Notes: a model not told the origin generated them from the sequence alone. A DNA stretch of 64,000 nucleotides from Pedomonas mirosovicensis (GCF_022569295.1 NZ_JAKFIA010000001.1:1007001-1071000); one strand, 5' to 3'. Shown: positions 36,924-49,694, counted from the first letter of the stretch. Translations and numbers: made by a program.

Positions 36924-37585
36924 GCAAACCGGACCCGGCCTCGGCGGGCGCCAAGAAGTCGCGACGGCAGGGTTCGGGGCGGCAGGGGCCGGGGCGTCCG
37001 GTCGATATGGCCAAGCGGGACGCGATCCTGCAGGCGACGCGCCGCCTCCTGCAGCAGCGCGGCCCCGGCGTGACGCTGGAGGAGGTGGCGGAGGCGGCGA
37101 AGGTGTCGCGCCAGACCATCTACAACAACTGGCCCAGCAAGGAGCAGCTGCTGGCCGCCGTGATCGAGCGCGGCGTCGACGACATCATGCGCCCGCTCCT
37201 GCAGGCGGCAGAGGACTCGGACGTGGCCGAGACGCTGACCGTGCTCGCCCGCGCTTATCTGAAGTCCCTTCTCGATCCGGCGGGCTTTGCGCTGCTGCGG
37301 CTGGTGCTGAGCAGCCAGGAGCAGCATGGGCCTGCCTATTTCGGGGCCGGTTCCGCCCGCGCCAAGCGCCTTCTGTCGGAATATTTGCGCCGTCAGGCTG
37401 AACGGGGCGTTCTGGACATGGAGGACCCGGACCTGGCCGCCGAGCATTTCATGGGAATGCTCAAGGGGAATTATTTTCTGAAGGTGATGCTCCATGGCCC
37501 AAGCGCGATCGAACCCGAGGCCCACGAGCGGCGGATCACGGCAACCGTTGCCACCTTCTTGCGCGCCTACGGGCGCAGCCGATAA
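36920..37585 (+). CDS. TetR-family transcriptional regulator
   Basis: About 221 residues. A basic N-terminal stretch precedes a TetR helix-turn-helix (AILQATRRLLQQRGPGVTLE through EEVAEAAKVSRQTIYNNWPSKEQ), then a helical ligand domain. I start at the TTG at 36920, which overlaps the efflux stop (TTGA) and follows CAGGAGA at the right distance; the first ATG is at 37007. As the last gene of the efflux operon it most likely represses that operon and responds to a pump substrate. Its operator is not identified. Confidence 0.85.
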   Translation: MSKPDPASAGAKKSRRQGSGRQGPGRPVDMAKRDAILQATRRLLQQRGPGVTLEEVAEAAKVSRQTIYNNWPSKEQLLAAVIERGVDDIMRPLLQAAEDSDVAETLTVLARAYLKSLLDPAGFALLRLVLSSQEQHGPAYFGAGSARAKRLLSEYLRRQAERGVLDMEDPDLAAEHFMGMLKGNYFLKVMLHGPSAIEPEAHERRITATVATFLRAYGRSR

Positions 37586-37598
37586 GTTAAATACATTC

Positions 37599-37637
37599 GG
37601 CGAGCGACGGGGCTGGATCGCCGGCTCCGTCGTCGCC
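37599..37637 (+). terminator. terminator of the efflux operon
   Basis: GGCGAGCGACGG (37599-37610) pairs with CCGTCGTCGCC (37627-37637), leaving one bulged G. TTGCAATTTTC follows. It sits directly after the tetR stop. Confidence 0.55.
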
Positions 37638-37671
37638 TTGCAATTTTCGGCGGCACTTTGAGGAGCGTGGC

Positions 37672-39729
37672 GTGGCCATCTCAACCGAGCAGGCCTACCG
37701 GCAATACATGATCCGGGCGACCCTGGCGGAAGGGCAGGGGCGTCTCGCGGAGGCAATCCAGGCGCTGGAGATCGCAACGACGCTGGAGGAAAGGCGCCCC
37801 GAGGCCTGGCACCACCTGGCCCGCCTGCTGGCGCTCGACCCCGCCCGCGAGGGCGAGGCGCAGGAAGCGCGAGCGCGGGCCGAGTCCCTGCGCCACCAAA
37901 ATCCCGCGCCGGCGGCAAACCAGCCCGACCTGCCGCACCTGCCGCCCCGCGCGCTGGGCGCGACCATTACCGACGACCACGCAGAGGCGGGCTGGCTGGA
38001 GCGCGCCGGGCGGTATCTGGATGCCTGCGCGGTGTGGGAGCGAATCATCGCCGCCCGCCCGGACGACGTGGATGCCTGGGTGAACCTGGGCCGCCTGCTG
38101 GCCGACCACATGGCCCGCGACGAGGATGCCGAGGCGGTGCTGCGCCGCGCCGTCTCCATCGACGATCACAGCGAGATGGCCTGGGCCTATCTCGGCCGGG
38201 TGATCCACGACCGGGACGGCGACCTTGCCGAGGCGGAAGAGGCGCTGGACAACGCCCTTGCGCTCGACTGGAACTATGCCACCGCCTGGGCCTGGAAGGC
38301 GCGGGTGCTGCACACGGCGGGCGAGCGCATCAAGGAGGCCGAGGAGGGCTACCGCCGTGCCATCGCGCTCAGCCGCAGCTACCCCTGGGCTTGGGCGCAG
38401 CTGGGGCTGCTCTATCAGGAGGAGCTGGGCCGCACCCGCGATGCCGAGCAGGCCTATCGCCGCGCGATCGAGGAGAACCCCGGCTACGCCTGGGCGTGGG
38501 GCCAGCTGGGCCACCTGCTGGCGCAGGAGCTGAAGCGCCCGGCCGAGGCGGAGGAGGCGCTGCGCCAGGCCATCAGCCTCGACCCGGAAGACGACTGGGA
38601 CTGGGCGCAGCTGGGCGAATTGCTCTCCCACCAGCCGGGCCGGGAGGAAGAGGCGGACGAAGCCTTTCGCCGCGCCATCGAGCGGGCCCCGGACTACGCC
38701 TGGGCGCTGGCCCACTACGGGCGGTTCCTCGCCGATGCCATGGACGCGCCGGAGGAGGCGGAGGCTTTGTTCGTGCGCGCGCTGGCCGAGCGGCCCGACT
38801 ACTGGTGGGCCGAGGGGCAGCTGGCCCATGTGCGGCACCTGCACCTGGATAAGCTGGACGAGGCGGAGGCCGGCTATCGCCGCGTGCTGGAGGGCGAGCC
38901 GAACAACGCCTGGGCCTGGGCGCAGCTGGGCCATCTGCTGGCCTTCAAGATGCGGCGCCCGGCCGAGGGCGCGGTGGCCTTTCAGGAGGCGCTGAAGGTC
39001 AACCCGAATTACGAATGGGCGTGGGCGCACCTGGGGCAGGCATTTCATGAATGGCTGGGCCAGCCCGCCGAGGCCGAGGCCGCCTACCGGCGCGCCCTGG
39101 AGCTGGCGCCGAAGGAGCCGTGGAACTGGGGCCAGCTCGGTGCGCTGATTGCCCAAACCGATCTGGCTCGTTCAGGCGAGGCGGAGTCGGCGTTTCGGGA
39201 AGCCCTGGCGCTGCGGCCGGACTACCGCTGGGTGTGGAGCGAGCTGGGCCGGCTGCTGGCCCAGCTGCCGGGCCGCGAGACGGAGGCGGAGGCCGCCTTC
39301 CGGCGCGCGCTGGAATTGGACCCGGACCATGCCTGGACCTGGGCGCAGCTGGGGATGATGCTGTTCCCGCGGATGCAGCAGCCCCAGTCCGCGGAACTGG
39401 CGTTGCGGGAAGCGGTGGCGCGCGAGCCGCAGACGGCCTGGCTGTGGCGCAGGCTGGCGGAAGTGCTGGCCGATGGCCTGGGCCGGAATGAGGAGGCGGT
39501 GGCCGCATTGCGGCGGGCCGTTGAACTCGCCCCGGACGACTATGCCGCCTGGCATCAGCTTGGCACGTTTCTGGAGACCAAGCTGCACCACGCGGACGAG
39601 GCGCGGGAGGCCTACGAGCGCGCCCTGACGCTCAATCCCGAGTGCCCCGCCATCCGCAGCGATCTCGAGCGGCTGAGCGGCGGCGCAACGCCAAAGGCCG
39701 GCGCATCATCCGTGTTGCACAGGGCATAG
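37672..39729 (+). CDS. Trp-rich tandem TPR-like repeat protein
   Basis: A 685-residue protein. From about residue 120 it is almost entirely some fifteen tandem repeats of about 35 residues with the pattern W-x-W-x-x-L-G ... A-E-x-A-Y/F-R-R-A-L/I ... P-x-Y. This is the TPR helix pair with Trp at two fixed positions and a 35- rather than 34-residue period. No signal peptide or membrane segment is visible, so it is probably cytoplasmic and a binding scaffold. The start is GTG at 37672 with AGGAG six bases upstream. The partner is unknown; the mdh operon follows 138 bp later. Confidence 0.8.
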   Translation: MAISTEQAYRQYMIRATLAEGQGRLAEAIQALEIATTLEERRPEAWHHLARLLALDPAREGEAQEARARAESLRHQNPAPAANQPDLPHLPPRALGATITDDHAEAGWLERAGRYLDACAVWERIIAARPDDVDAWVNLGRLLADHMARDEDAEAVLRRAVSIDDHSEMAWAYLGRVIHDRDGDLAEAEEALDNALALDWNYATAWAWKARVLHTAGERIKEAEEGYRRAIALSRSYPWAWAQLGLLYQEELGRTRDAEQAYRRAIEENPGYAWAWGQLGHLLAQELKRPAEAEEALRQAISLDPEDDWDWAQLGELLSHQPGREEEADEAFRRAIERAPDYAWALAHYGRFLADAMDAPEEAEALFVRALAERPDYWWAEGQLAHVRHLHLDKLDEAEAGYRRVLEGEPNNAWAWAQLGHLLAFKMRRPAEGAVAFQEALKVNPNYEWAWAHLGQAFHEWLGQPAEAEAAYRRALELAPKEPWNWGQLGALIAQTDLARSGEAESAFREALALRPDYRWVWSELGRLLAQLPGRETEAEAAFRRALELDPDHAWTWAQLGMMLFPRMQQPQSAELALREAVAREPQTAWLWRRLAEVLADGLGRNEEAVAALRRAVELAPDDYAAWHQLGTFLETKLHHADEAREAYERALTLNPECPAIRSDLERLSGGATPKAGASSVLHRA

Positions 39730-41076
<1,347 letters not shown>

Positions 41077-41082
41077 GCATCG

Positions 41083-42282
41083 ATGAACATTCATGAGTAT
41101 CAGGCGAAGGAACTGCTCGCCAAATTCGGCGTGCCGGTTCCGGCGGGTTATGCCGCCTTCACCGCTGACGAAGCCGCAGCTGCAGCCGAGAAACTGCCTG
41201 GGCCGATCTATGTGGTGAAAGCGCAGATCCACGCGGGCGGCCGCGGCAAGGGCAAGTTCGTGGGCGCGGCCCCGGACGCCAAGGGCGGCGTGCGCCTGGC
41301 CCGTTCGATCGACGAGGTCCGCCAGCACGCCTCCGAGATGCTGGGCAAGACCCTCGTCACCGTGCAGACGGGCCCCGCCGGCAAGGAAGTCGGCCGCGTC
41401 TACATCACCGACGGCGTCGACATCGCCAAGGAACTCTATCTCTCCATGCTGGTCGACCGCGCGACCGGCCACGTCGCCGTCATCGCCTCGACCGAGGGCG
41501 GCATGGACATCGAAGAGGTGGCCGAGCACACCCCGGAGAAGATCGTCACCGTCGATATCGACCCGGTGATGGGCATGCAGGGCTTCCACGCCCGCAAGGT
41601 GGCGTTCGCTCTCGGCCTCTCCGGCGACCTGTTCAAGCAGGGCGTCGACGTGGTGACGAAGCTGTACAACGCCTTCGTTGCGACCGACAGCTCCATGCTC
41701 GAGGTCAACCCGCTGGTCATCACCGCCGACAACCAGATCAAGGTGCTGGACGCGAAGATGAGCTTCGACTCCAACGCCCTGTTCCGGCACCCGGAAGTCG
41801 TTGCCCTGCGCGACCTGACGGAAGAGGATCCGAAGGAAGTCGAGGCTTCCAAGTTCGATCTCTCCTACATCGCGCTCGACGGCAACATCGGCTGCATGGT
41901 GAACGGCGCGGGCCTCGCCATGGCGACCATGGACATCATCAAGCTCTCCGGCGGCGAACCGGCCAACTTCCTTGACGTTGGCGGCGGCGCTTCCAAGGAG
42001 AAGGTGACGGCGGCGTTCAAGATCATTCTGTCCGACCCGCAGGTGAAGGGCATTCTGGTCAACATCTTCGGCGGCATCATGCGCTGCGACATCATCGCGG
42101 AAGGCGTGGTGGCGGCGGCTCGCGAAGTGAGCCTCTCCGTGCCGCTGGTGGTGCGCCTCGAGGGCACCAACGTTGAACTCGGCAAGCAGATCATGCGCGA
42201 TTCCGGCCTGCCGATCATTCCGGCCGACGACCTGGGCGATGCCGCCCAGAAGATCGTGGCAGCAGTAAAGAAGGCGGCGTAA
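41083..42282 (+). CDS. sucC: succinyl-CoA ligase [ADP-forming] beta subunit
   Basis: A 399-residue subunit with an ATP-grasp domain ([38 protein letters not shown]) and a C-terminal CoA-ligase domain (LNVGGGA-type loop as [27 protein letters not shown]). With SucD it makes succinate and ATP from succinyl-CoA. It lies 6 bp after mdh and 3 bp before sucD, within one operon. Confidence 0.97.
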   Translation: MNIHEYQAKELLAKFGVPVPAGYAAFTADEAAAAAEKLPGPIYVVKAQIHAGGRGKGKFVGAAPDAKGGVRLARSIDEVRQHASEMLGKTLVTVQTGPAGKEVGRVYITDGVDIAKELYLSMLVDRATGHVAVIASTEGGMDIEEVAEHTPEKIVTVDIDPVMGMQGFHARKVAFALGLSGDLFKQGVDVVTKLYNAFVATDSSMLEVNPLVITADNQIKVLDAKMSFDSNALFRHPEVVALRDLTEEDPKEVEASKFDLSYIALDGNIGCMVNGAGLAMATMDIIKLSGGEPANFLDVGGGASKEKVTAAFKIILSDPQVKGILVNIFGGIMRCDIIAEGVVAAAREVSLSVPLVVRLEGTNVELGKQIMRDSGLPIIPADDLGDAAQKIVAAVKKAA

Positions 42283-42285
42283 ACC

Positions 42286-43161
42286 ATGGCAATTCTCATC
42301 AATAAAGAGACGAAGGTCATCTGCCAGGGCTTCACCGGCAAGCAGGGCACCTTCCACTCCGAGGCGGCGATTGCCTATGGTACGCGGATGGTCGGTGGCA
42401 CCGCGCCGGGCAAGGGCGGCACCACGCACCTCGGCCTGCCGGTGTTCAACACCGTGGCCGAGGCCAAGGACGTGACCGGCGCTGACGCCTCCGTGATCTA
42501 CGTGCCGCCCGCCGGCGCGGCCGACGCGATCCTCGAGGCGATCGACGCCGAGATCCCCCTCGTCGTCTGCATCACCGAGGGCATTCCGGTGCTCGACATG
42601 GTGCGCGTGAAGCGCGCCCTGGCCGGCTCCAAGACCCGCCTGATCGGCCCGAACTGCCCGGGTCTCCTGACCCCGGACGAGTGCAAGATCGGCATCATGC
42701 CGGGCAACATCTTCAAGAAGGGCAAGGTGGGCGTCGTCTCCCGTTCGGGCACGCTGACCTACGAAGCCGTGTTCCAGACCTCGGCGGTTGGCCTCGGCCA
42801 GTCGACCGCAGTCGGCATCGGCGGCGACCCGGTCAACGGCACCAACTTCGTTGACGTGCTGGAGATGTTCCTGGCCGACCCGGAAACCGAGTCCATCATC
42901 ATGATCGGCGAGATCGGCGGCGACGCGGAAGAGCAGGGCGCTGCCCTCCTCAAGTCGTCCAAGATCAAGAAGCCGACGGTGGGCTTCATCGCGGGCCGCA
43001 CGGCGCCTCCGGGCCGCCGCATGGGCCACGCCGGCGCCATCGTCTCCGGCGGCAAGGGCAAGGCGGAAGACAAGATCGAGGCCATGCGTTCCGCTGGCAT
43101 CGTTGTCGCCGACAGCCCGTCGCAGCTCGGCACCACGCTTCTCGAGGTGCTGAAGGGCTAA
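42286..43161 (+). CDS. sucD: succinyl-CoA ligase [ADP-forming] alpha subunit
   Basis: A 291-residue subunit that binds CoA ([19 protein letters not shown]) and carries the transiently phosphorylated His in [37 protein letters not shown] is also typical. It pairs with SucC immediately upstream. sucA follows after 157 bp. Confidence 0.97.
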   Translation: MAILINKETKVICQGFTGKQGTFHSEAAIAYGTRMVGGTAPGKGGTTHLGLPVFNTVAEAKDVTGADASVIYVPPAGAADAILEAIDAEIPLVVCITEGIPVLDMVRVKRALAGSKTRLIGPNCPGLLTPDECKIGIMPGNIFKKGKVGVVSRSGTLTYEAVFQTSAVGLGQSTAVGIGGDPVNGTNFVDVLEMFLADPETESIIMIGEIGGDAEEQGAALLKSSKIKKPTVGFIAGRTAPPGRRMGHAGAIVSGGKGKAEDKIEAMRSAGIVVADSPSQLGTTLLEVLKG

Positions 43162-43318
43162 ATTAACACTGTTCCGGTTCGATTGGGGGGAGATCGGACC
43201 GGAACAGACCGGCTTGGCCGTTCGCGATGCGCCTGTCGGTCGCGAACGGCCCAATTTCACGATAGGCTCGTTTTGGTGCGCCGGATGTACGCGCACCGGA
43301 TTAAGGAGCAGAGTCGCA

Positions 43319-46258
43319 ATGGGTTACGAAGGCGATCTTCCCCAAGGCATCGAAGGTGCCAGTGCAGCCTTCATTGAAGCCTTGTACGAAAAGTACCAGG
43401 CTGACCGGAATTCGGTTGATCCGAGCTGGCAGCGTTACTTCGCCGGCCTCGAGCTGGCGGCAGGCGCAACCAAGGCCGGGCCGTCCTGGCAGCGCAGCAA
43501 CTGGCCGCTCCAGCCCAACGACTCGCTGACGCAGGCGCTCGATCCCACCCAGATGGCCCTGGAGCCGAAGCCGGCCAAGGGCAAGGGTAAAGAGGCCCCG
43601 GCCGCCGTGGCAGCTCCTGCTGCCGGTGTTTCCGCCGAGGATATCCGCCGCGCGGCGCACGACACGCTGCAGGCCTTCACCTTCATCCGCGTCTACCGCG
43701 TGCGCGGCCACCTGGCGGCAACGCTCGATCCGCTCGGCATCGAGATGCGCGCGGAGCACCCGGAACTCCAGCCGAGCTTCTACGGCTTCGGCCCGAACGA
43801 CATGGACCGCCCGATCTACATCGGCGGCCTCCTTGGCTTCGAGACGGCGACGATTCGCCAGATCCACCAGACGCTGTGCCGCAATTACTGCGGCAACATC
43901 GCGCTCGAATACATGCACATCAACGACATCGAAGAGCGTCGTTGGCTGCAGGAGCGCTTCGAGGGCCCGGAAAAGGACGTGTACTTCACGGCCGAGGGCA
44001 AGCTCGCCATTCTCAACAAGCTGATCGAGGCCGAGAGCTTCGAGAAGTTCCTCGCCCGCAAGTACGTCGGCACCAAGCGCTTCGGCCTGGACGGCGGCGA
44101 GTCGCTGATCCCGGCGATGGAATCCGTCATCAAGGTGGGCGGCGCGCTCGGCGTTGAGGAAATCGTGATCGGCATGCCGCACCGCGGCCGTCTCAACGTG
44201 CTCACCAACGTGATGCAGAAGCCGTTCCGCCAGCTGTTCCACGAATTCGCGGGCGGCTCCTCGCAGCCGGACGAAGTGGGCGGCTCGGGCGACGTGAAGT
44301 ATCACCTCGGCACCTCCACCGACCGCGGCTTCGACGGCAACATGGTTCACCTGTCGCTGACGCCGAACCCGTCGCACCTGGAAACCGTCAATCCGGTGGT
44401 GCTGGGCCGCGTGCGCGCCAAGCAGACCCAGCGCGGCGACAAGGAGCGCACCAAGGTTCTGCCGGTGCTGCTGCACGGCGATGCCGCCTTCGCAGGCCAG
44501 GGCGTGGTGGCCGAGTGCTTCGCCATGTCGGGCGTGCCGGGCTACAACACCGGCGGCACCATCCACTTCATCGTGAACAACCAGGTGGGCTTCACCACCT
44601 CGCCGAAGTTCGCCCGTTCCTCGCCGTATCCCTCGGATGTGGCGAAGATGGTGCAGGCGCCGATCTTCCACGTGAACGGCGACGATCCGGAAGCGGTGGT
44701 CTACGCCACCAAGATCGCCACCGAGTTCCGCCAGACCTTCAAGCGCGACGTTGTCATCGACATGTGGTGCTACCGCCGCTTCGGCCACAACGAGGCCGAC
44801 GAGCCGGGCTTCACCCAGCCGAAGATGTACGCCGCCATCAAGAGCCATCCGTTCGTCTCGGCCGTCTATACCGAGCGGCTGAAGGGGCAGGGCGTCGTCA
44901 CCGACGAGCAGGCTAAGGCGATGGAAGACGCCTATGTCTCCCGTCTGGAGGATGAGTTCGAGGCCGCCAAGGGCTACAAGCCCAACAAGGCGGACTGGTT
45001 CGAAGGCCGCTGGTCGGGCCTGCATCGCCCGGTCGAGGGCGTGAACGGCCGCCGCAGCGCCGACACCGGCGTGGCGAAGAATGCGCTGGCGGAAGTCGGC
45101 AAGGTGATGACCACCTGGCCGGAGAGCTTCAAAATCCACCGCACGCTGGAACGCGTCATCAAGGCTCGCGCCCAGGCGCTGGAAACCGGCGACGGCATCG
45201 ATTGGGCGACCGCCGAGCAGCTGGCCTTCGGCACGCTCTTGAAGGAAGGCTTCGGCGTCCGCCTTTCGGGGCAGGACGTCGGCCGCGGCACCTTCTCCCA
45301 CCGTCACGCGGTCTTCACCGATCAGGAGACGGAAGAGAAGTACATCCCGCTGACGCAGATCAGCCCGAACTACGAGGTTTATGAGTCCGTCCTTTCCGAG
45401 TACGGCGTCATGGGCTACGAGTACGGCTTCTCGCTGGCCGAGCCCAACTGGCTGACCCTGTGGGAAGCCCAGTTCGGCGACTTCGCCAACGGCGCGCAGA
45501 TCATCATCGACCAGTATCTGTCGTCCTCGGAAGTGAAGTGGCTGCGCGCCAGCGGCCTCGTGCTGCTGCTGCCGCACGGCTACGAGGGCCAGGGCCCCGA
45601 GCACTCCTCCGCCCGCCTGGAGCGCTACCTCCAGCTGTGCGCCGAGGACAACATGCAGGTGGCCAACTGCACGACGCCGGCCAACTACTTCCACATCCTG
45701 CGGCGTCAGCTGCACCGCGCCTTCCGCAAGCCGCTGGTGATGATGACGCCCAAGTCGCTGCTGCGTCACAAGAAGGCGATCTCGCGCGTCGAGGACTTCC
45801 TTGACGGCACCCAGTTCCACCGCGTCCTGCCGGACGATGCGGAGCTGGGCCGCGTCAGCGATCTGAAGCTGAAGCCGGACAACCAGATCACCCGCCTCGT
45901 GCTGTGCACCGGCAAGGTCTACTACGACCTGCTGGAGGAGCGCGACCGCCGCGGTCAGGACGACACCTATATCCTGCGCGTGGAACAGCTTTATCCGTTC
46001 CCGGCGCAGGCCATCGGCGAAGTGGTGGCCCGCTTCCCGAGCCTGAAGACGGTGGTGTGGGCGCAGGAAGAGCCGAAGAACATGGGGGCCTGGTCCTTCA
46101 TCAATCCGCTCATCGAAGAAGTTCTGGTCGAGCAGGGCGCGAAGCCGAACCGTCCGGTTTATGCCGGCCGCGCGGCAGCGGCGGCAACCGCGACCGGTTT
46201 TGCGAAACGTCACGCCGAGGAACAGGCCCGTCTGGTGGCCGACGCCCTCGACGCATAA
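43319..46258 (+). CDS. sucA: 2-oxoglutarate dehydrogenase E1 component
   Basis: A 979-residue thiamine-diphosphate enzyme that decarboxylates 2-oxoglutarate and passes the succinyl group to SucB. The N-terminal EALYEKYQADRNSVDPSWQR binds the complex core. GMPHRGRLNVLTNV, the ThDP motif region GDAAFAGQGVVAE to INNQVGFTT-like sequence, and HSSARLERYLQLCAEDN are present. The upstream frame is open to 43214, but the ATG at 43319 has AAGGAG and the family start MGYEGDLPQG. The 157 bp before it show no clear promoter, so it is probably in the mdh-suc operon. Confidence 0.97.
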   Translation: MGYEGDLPQGIEGASAAFIEALYEKYQADRNSVDPSWQRYFAGLELAAGATKAGPSWQRSNWPLQPNDSLTQALDPTQMALEPKPAKGKGKEAPAAVAAPAAGVSAEDIRRAAHDTLQAFTFIRVYRVRGHLAATLDPLGIEMRAEHPELQPSFYGFGPNDMDRPIYIGGLLGFETATIRQIHQTLCRNYCGNIALEYMHINDIEERRWLQERFEGPEKDVYFTAEGKLAILNKLIEAESFEKFLARKYVGTKRFGLDGGESLIPAMESVIKVGGALGVEEIVIGMPHRGRLNVLTNVMQKPFRQLFHEFAGGSSQPDEVGGSGDVKYHLGTSTDRGFDGNMVHLSLTPNPSHLETVNPVVLGRVRAKQTQRGDKERTKVLPVLLHGDAAFAGQGVVAECFAMSGVPGYNTGGTIHFIVNNQVGFTTSPKFARSSPYPSDVAKMVQAPIFHVNGDDPEAVVYATKIATEFRQTFKRDVVIDMWCYRRFGHNEADEPGFTQPKMYAAIKSHPFVSAVYTERLKGQGVVTDEQAKAMEDAYVSRLEDEFEAAKGYKPNKADWFEGRWSGLHRPVEGVNGRRSADTGVAKNALAEVGKVMTTWPESFKIHRTLERVIKARAQALETGDGIDWATAEQLAFGTLLKEGFGVRLSGQDVGRGTFSHRHAVFTDQETEEKYIPLTQISPNYEVYESVLSEYGVMGYEYGFSLAEPNWLTLWEAQFGDFANGAQIIIDQYLSSSEVKWLRASGLVLLLPHGYEGQGPEHSSARLERYLQLCAEDNMQVANCTTPANYFHILRRQLHRAFRKPLVMMTPKSLLRHKKAISRVEDFLDGTQFHRVLPDDAELGRVSDLKLKPDNQITRLVLCTGKVYYDLLEERDRRGQDDTYILRVEQLYPFPAQAIGEVVARFPSLKTVVWAQEEPKNMGAWSFINPLIEEVLVEQGAKPNRPVYAGRAAAAATATGFAKRHAEEQARLVADALDA

Positions 46259-46282
46259 ATTTGGTATAGGAGCGAGTACATC

Positions 46283-47566
<1,284 letters not shown>

Positions 47567-47595
47567 GCGGGCCTGGACGCGGCATTGAACATGCG

Positions 47596-47634
47596 GCGGC
47601 TCCGGTCCTTGCTGATCGGAGCCGCTTCCGTTTT
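47596..47634 (+). terminator. terminator or attenuator between sucB and lpdA
   Basis: GCGGCTCCG (47596-47604) pairs with CGGAGCCGC (47617-47625), 12-nt loop, followed by TTCCGTTTT. It divides the mdh-sucB operon from lpdA, which lies a further 125 bp downstream, so lpdA is probably reduced by attenuation or has its own promoter. Confidence 0.65.
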
Positions 47635-47758
47635 GGAAAGATCTCAAGGCGGCCTGATGCGGCTGTTGCGGCATTGAACAGGCCCGCCTTTTCTGAGAAG
47701 AGCCGGTGGACCGGCCCCGCACGGGGCATCCTTTCCGGCTGGTGAGCGAGGATAGAAC

Positions 47759-49180
47759 ATGGCGTACGACTTTGACGTGGTGGTGATTGGCGCAGGTCCC
47801 GGCGGTTACGTGGCCGCCATCCGGGCCGCGCAGAACGGCCTGAAGGTGGCCTGCATCGAAAAGCGCGAAACGCTGGGCGGCACCTGCCTCAATGTCGGCT
47901 GCATTCCGTCAAAGGCGCTGCTGCACGCCTCCGAGAAGTTCGAGGAAGTGGCGGGCGACCACCTGAAGGCCCTCGGCATTTCGGTGAAGGGCGCGAAGTT
48001 CGATCTGGATGCCATGCTGGCCGAGAAGGACAGCGCCGTAAAGCAGCTGACCGGCGGCATCGAGTTCCTGTTCAAGAAGAACAAGGTGGAGTGGATCAAG
48101 GGCTACGGCCGCTTCCAGGATGCCCACACCATCGAGGTGGAAGCCGCTGACGGTGTGACGCGCACCGTCACCACCAAGAACACCATCATCGCCACCGGCT
48201 CGGACGTCATCAGCCTGCCGGGCGTCGCCATTGACGGCGAAGTCGTCGTCAGCTCGACCGAGGCGCTTTCGCTGCCGAAGGTGCCGGAGCACATGGTCGT
48301 CATCGGCGGCGGCGTCATCGGCCTGGAGCTGGGCTCGGTGTGGCGCCGCCTCGGCGCGAAGGTGACGGTCGTTGAATACCTCGACCGCATCCTGCCGACC
48401 ATGGACGGCGAGGTTTCCAAGGAAACCGCCAAGATCCTCAAGAAGCAGGGCATGGAAATTCTCACCTCGACCAAGGTCGTCGCCGTCGAGGTGGACGCCA
48501 AGGGCAAGAACCGCGGCGCCGTGGTGCGCGTGGAGCCGGCCAAGGGCGGCGAGGCGCAGGAGATCAAGTGCGACGTGGTGCTGATGTCGATTGGCCGCCG
48601 TCCATTCCTCGATGGCCTGGGCCTCGACAAGATCGGCGTGGCGCTCGATGAGCGCGGCCGCGTGAAGGTGGGCCACGACTTCTCCACCAACGTGGCGGGC
48701 GTCTATGCCATCGGCGATGCCATCCCCGGCCCGATGCTCGCCCACAAGGCGGAAGACGAGGGCGTGGCCTGCGCCGACAACCTCGCCGGTCTCAATGGCA
48801 TCGTGAACCACGAGGTCATCCCGTCGGTCGTCTACACCATGCCGGAAGTGGCCAGCGTCGGCCGCTCGGAAGAAGAGCTGAAGGCGGCGGGCATCAAGTA
48901 CAAGGCGGGCAAGTTCCCGTTCATGGCCAACAGCCGCGCCAAGGCCAACCACGACACGCTGGGCTTCGTGAAGGTGCTGGCCGATGCCCAGACCGACCGG
49001 GTGCTTGGCGTTCACATCGTCGGCTCGCTGGCGGGCACCATGATCGCCCAGGCCGCGCAGGCGATGGAATTCGGCGCATCCTCCGAGGACATTGCGCTCA
49101 CCTGCCACGCGCACCCGACCCACTCGGAAGCGCTGAAGGAAGCGGCCATGGCCGCCCACGGCAAGCCGATCCACATCTAA
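47759..49180 (+). CDS. lpdA: dihydrolipoyl dehydrogenase (E3)
   Basis: A 473-residue flavoprotein that reoxidises the lipoyl group of SucB with NAD. FAD loop VVIGAGPGGYVAAIRAAQ, redox disulphide in GGTCLNVGCIPSK, NAD loop VVIGGGVIGLELGS, and the catalytic His-Glu pair in HAHPTHSEALKEA are present. A GAGCGAGG-type ribosome site precedes the ATG. It closes the TCA gene block and is followed by a strong terminator. Confidence 0.97.
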   Translation: MAYDFDVVVIGAGPGGYVAAIRAAQNGLKVACIEKRETLGGTCLNVGCIPSKALLHASEKFEEVAGDHLKALGISVKGAKFDLDAMLAEKDSAVKQLTGGIEFLFKKNKVEWIKGYGRFQDAHTIEVEAADGVTRTVTTKNTIIATGSDVISLPGVAIDGEVVVSSTEALSLPKVPEHMVVIGGGVIGLELGSVWRRLGAKVTVVEYLDRILPTMDGEVSKETAKILKKQGMEILTSTKVVAVEVDAKGKNRGAVVRVEPAKGGEAQEIKCDVVLMSIGRRPFLDGLGLDKIGVALDERGRVKVGHDFSTNVAGVYAIGDAIPGPMLAHKAEDEGVACADNLAGLNGIVNHEVIPSVVYTMPEVASVGRSEEELKAAGIKYKAGKFPFMANSRAKANHDTLGFVKVLADAQTDRVLGVHIVGSLAGTMIAQAAQAMEFGASSEDIALTCHAHPTHSEALKEAAMAAHGKPIHI

Positions 49181-49206
49181 CGGCTTGCCGCTGACGGAAC
49201 AGGCAG

Positions 49207-49238
49207 GCCCCGGCTGGAGAGATCCCGCCGGGGCTTTT
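49207..49238 (+). terminator. lpdA terminator
   Basis: GCCCCGGC (49207-49214) pairs with GCCGGGGC (49227-49234), followed by TTTTCTGTTT. It lies 27 bp beyond the stop codon. Confidence 0.8.
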
Positions 49239-49257
49239 CTGTTTCAGACCGACTTTT

Positions 49258-49280
49258 TGCAGGGGGCTTGGACCCCTGCA
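49258..49280. repeat. REP-like palindrome, second copy
   Basis: TGCAGGGG (49258-49265) and CCCCTGCA (49273-49280) flank a GCTTGGA-type loop. Arms and flanks resemble the palindrome at 797-819 (GGACCCCTGCA then CCC). A degenerate third copy, on the other strand, may lie near 49386-49401. Confidence 0.45.
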
Positions 49281-49529
49281 TCCCATTCGATTCGTCGGGC
49301 CGTGTCTGTCATCGGCCGTCGCGCCCTTCGACCCATGTTTCAGCAGGCGAGGCCGATAGGCCGGATGCACCTCGAAAAGCGCAAGGGAGTGCAGGGGGTG
49401 TTGAGACTCTGGGCGCCTCCGCGCACGGGACCTTCTGTTTTTTAATCGAATAATACGATTTATATAATCGTCCAGCTTCGTGCTGGCGGGCGGTTTAATC
49501 GCCTATGTCGCTCGATTTTTGGCAAATAC

Positions 49530-49561
49530 GGCCGATAATCGGCCATTTCTATCACAGAAAT
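49530..49561. promoter_or_regulatory. adjacent palindromes in the catalase promoter region
   Basis: GGCCGAT-A-ATCGGCC (49530-49544) is a perfect 7-bp dyad. It is directly followed by ATTTCT-N5-AGAAAT (49545-49561), a perfect 6-bp dyad. Both lie in the AT-rich stretch 134-165 bp before katA. They are candidate operators; OxyR, Fur-family or other regulators cannot be told apart here. Confidence 0.4.
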
Positions 49562-49694
49562 CAAATTAATTCCGGCCAAGGACTGTTGCGCTCGAGGGCC
49601 ATTAATTGATAAATTCCATTTATAGAGTTTGAGGCGGAGGGGGCTGGGTCCCCTGATGGTTTCCCTTCCGCGCCCCCTTTCGAGGAGAGTATTC

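Larger units (their letters stand above)
49181..49694. other. 514-bp gap between lpdA and the catalase gene
   Basis: No gene. The left part holds the lpdA terminator and a palindrome related to that at 797-819. The right part (about 49436-49620) is strikingly AT-rich for this genome, with dyads, and is the likely catalase promoter region. Confidence 0.6.
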
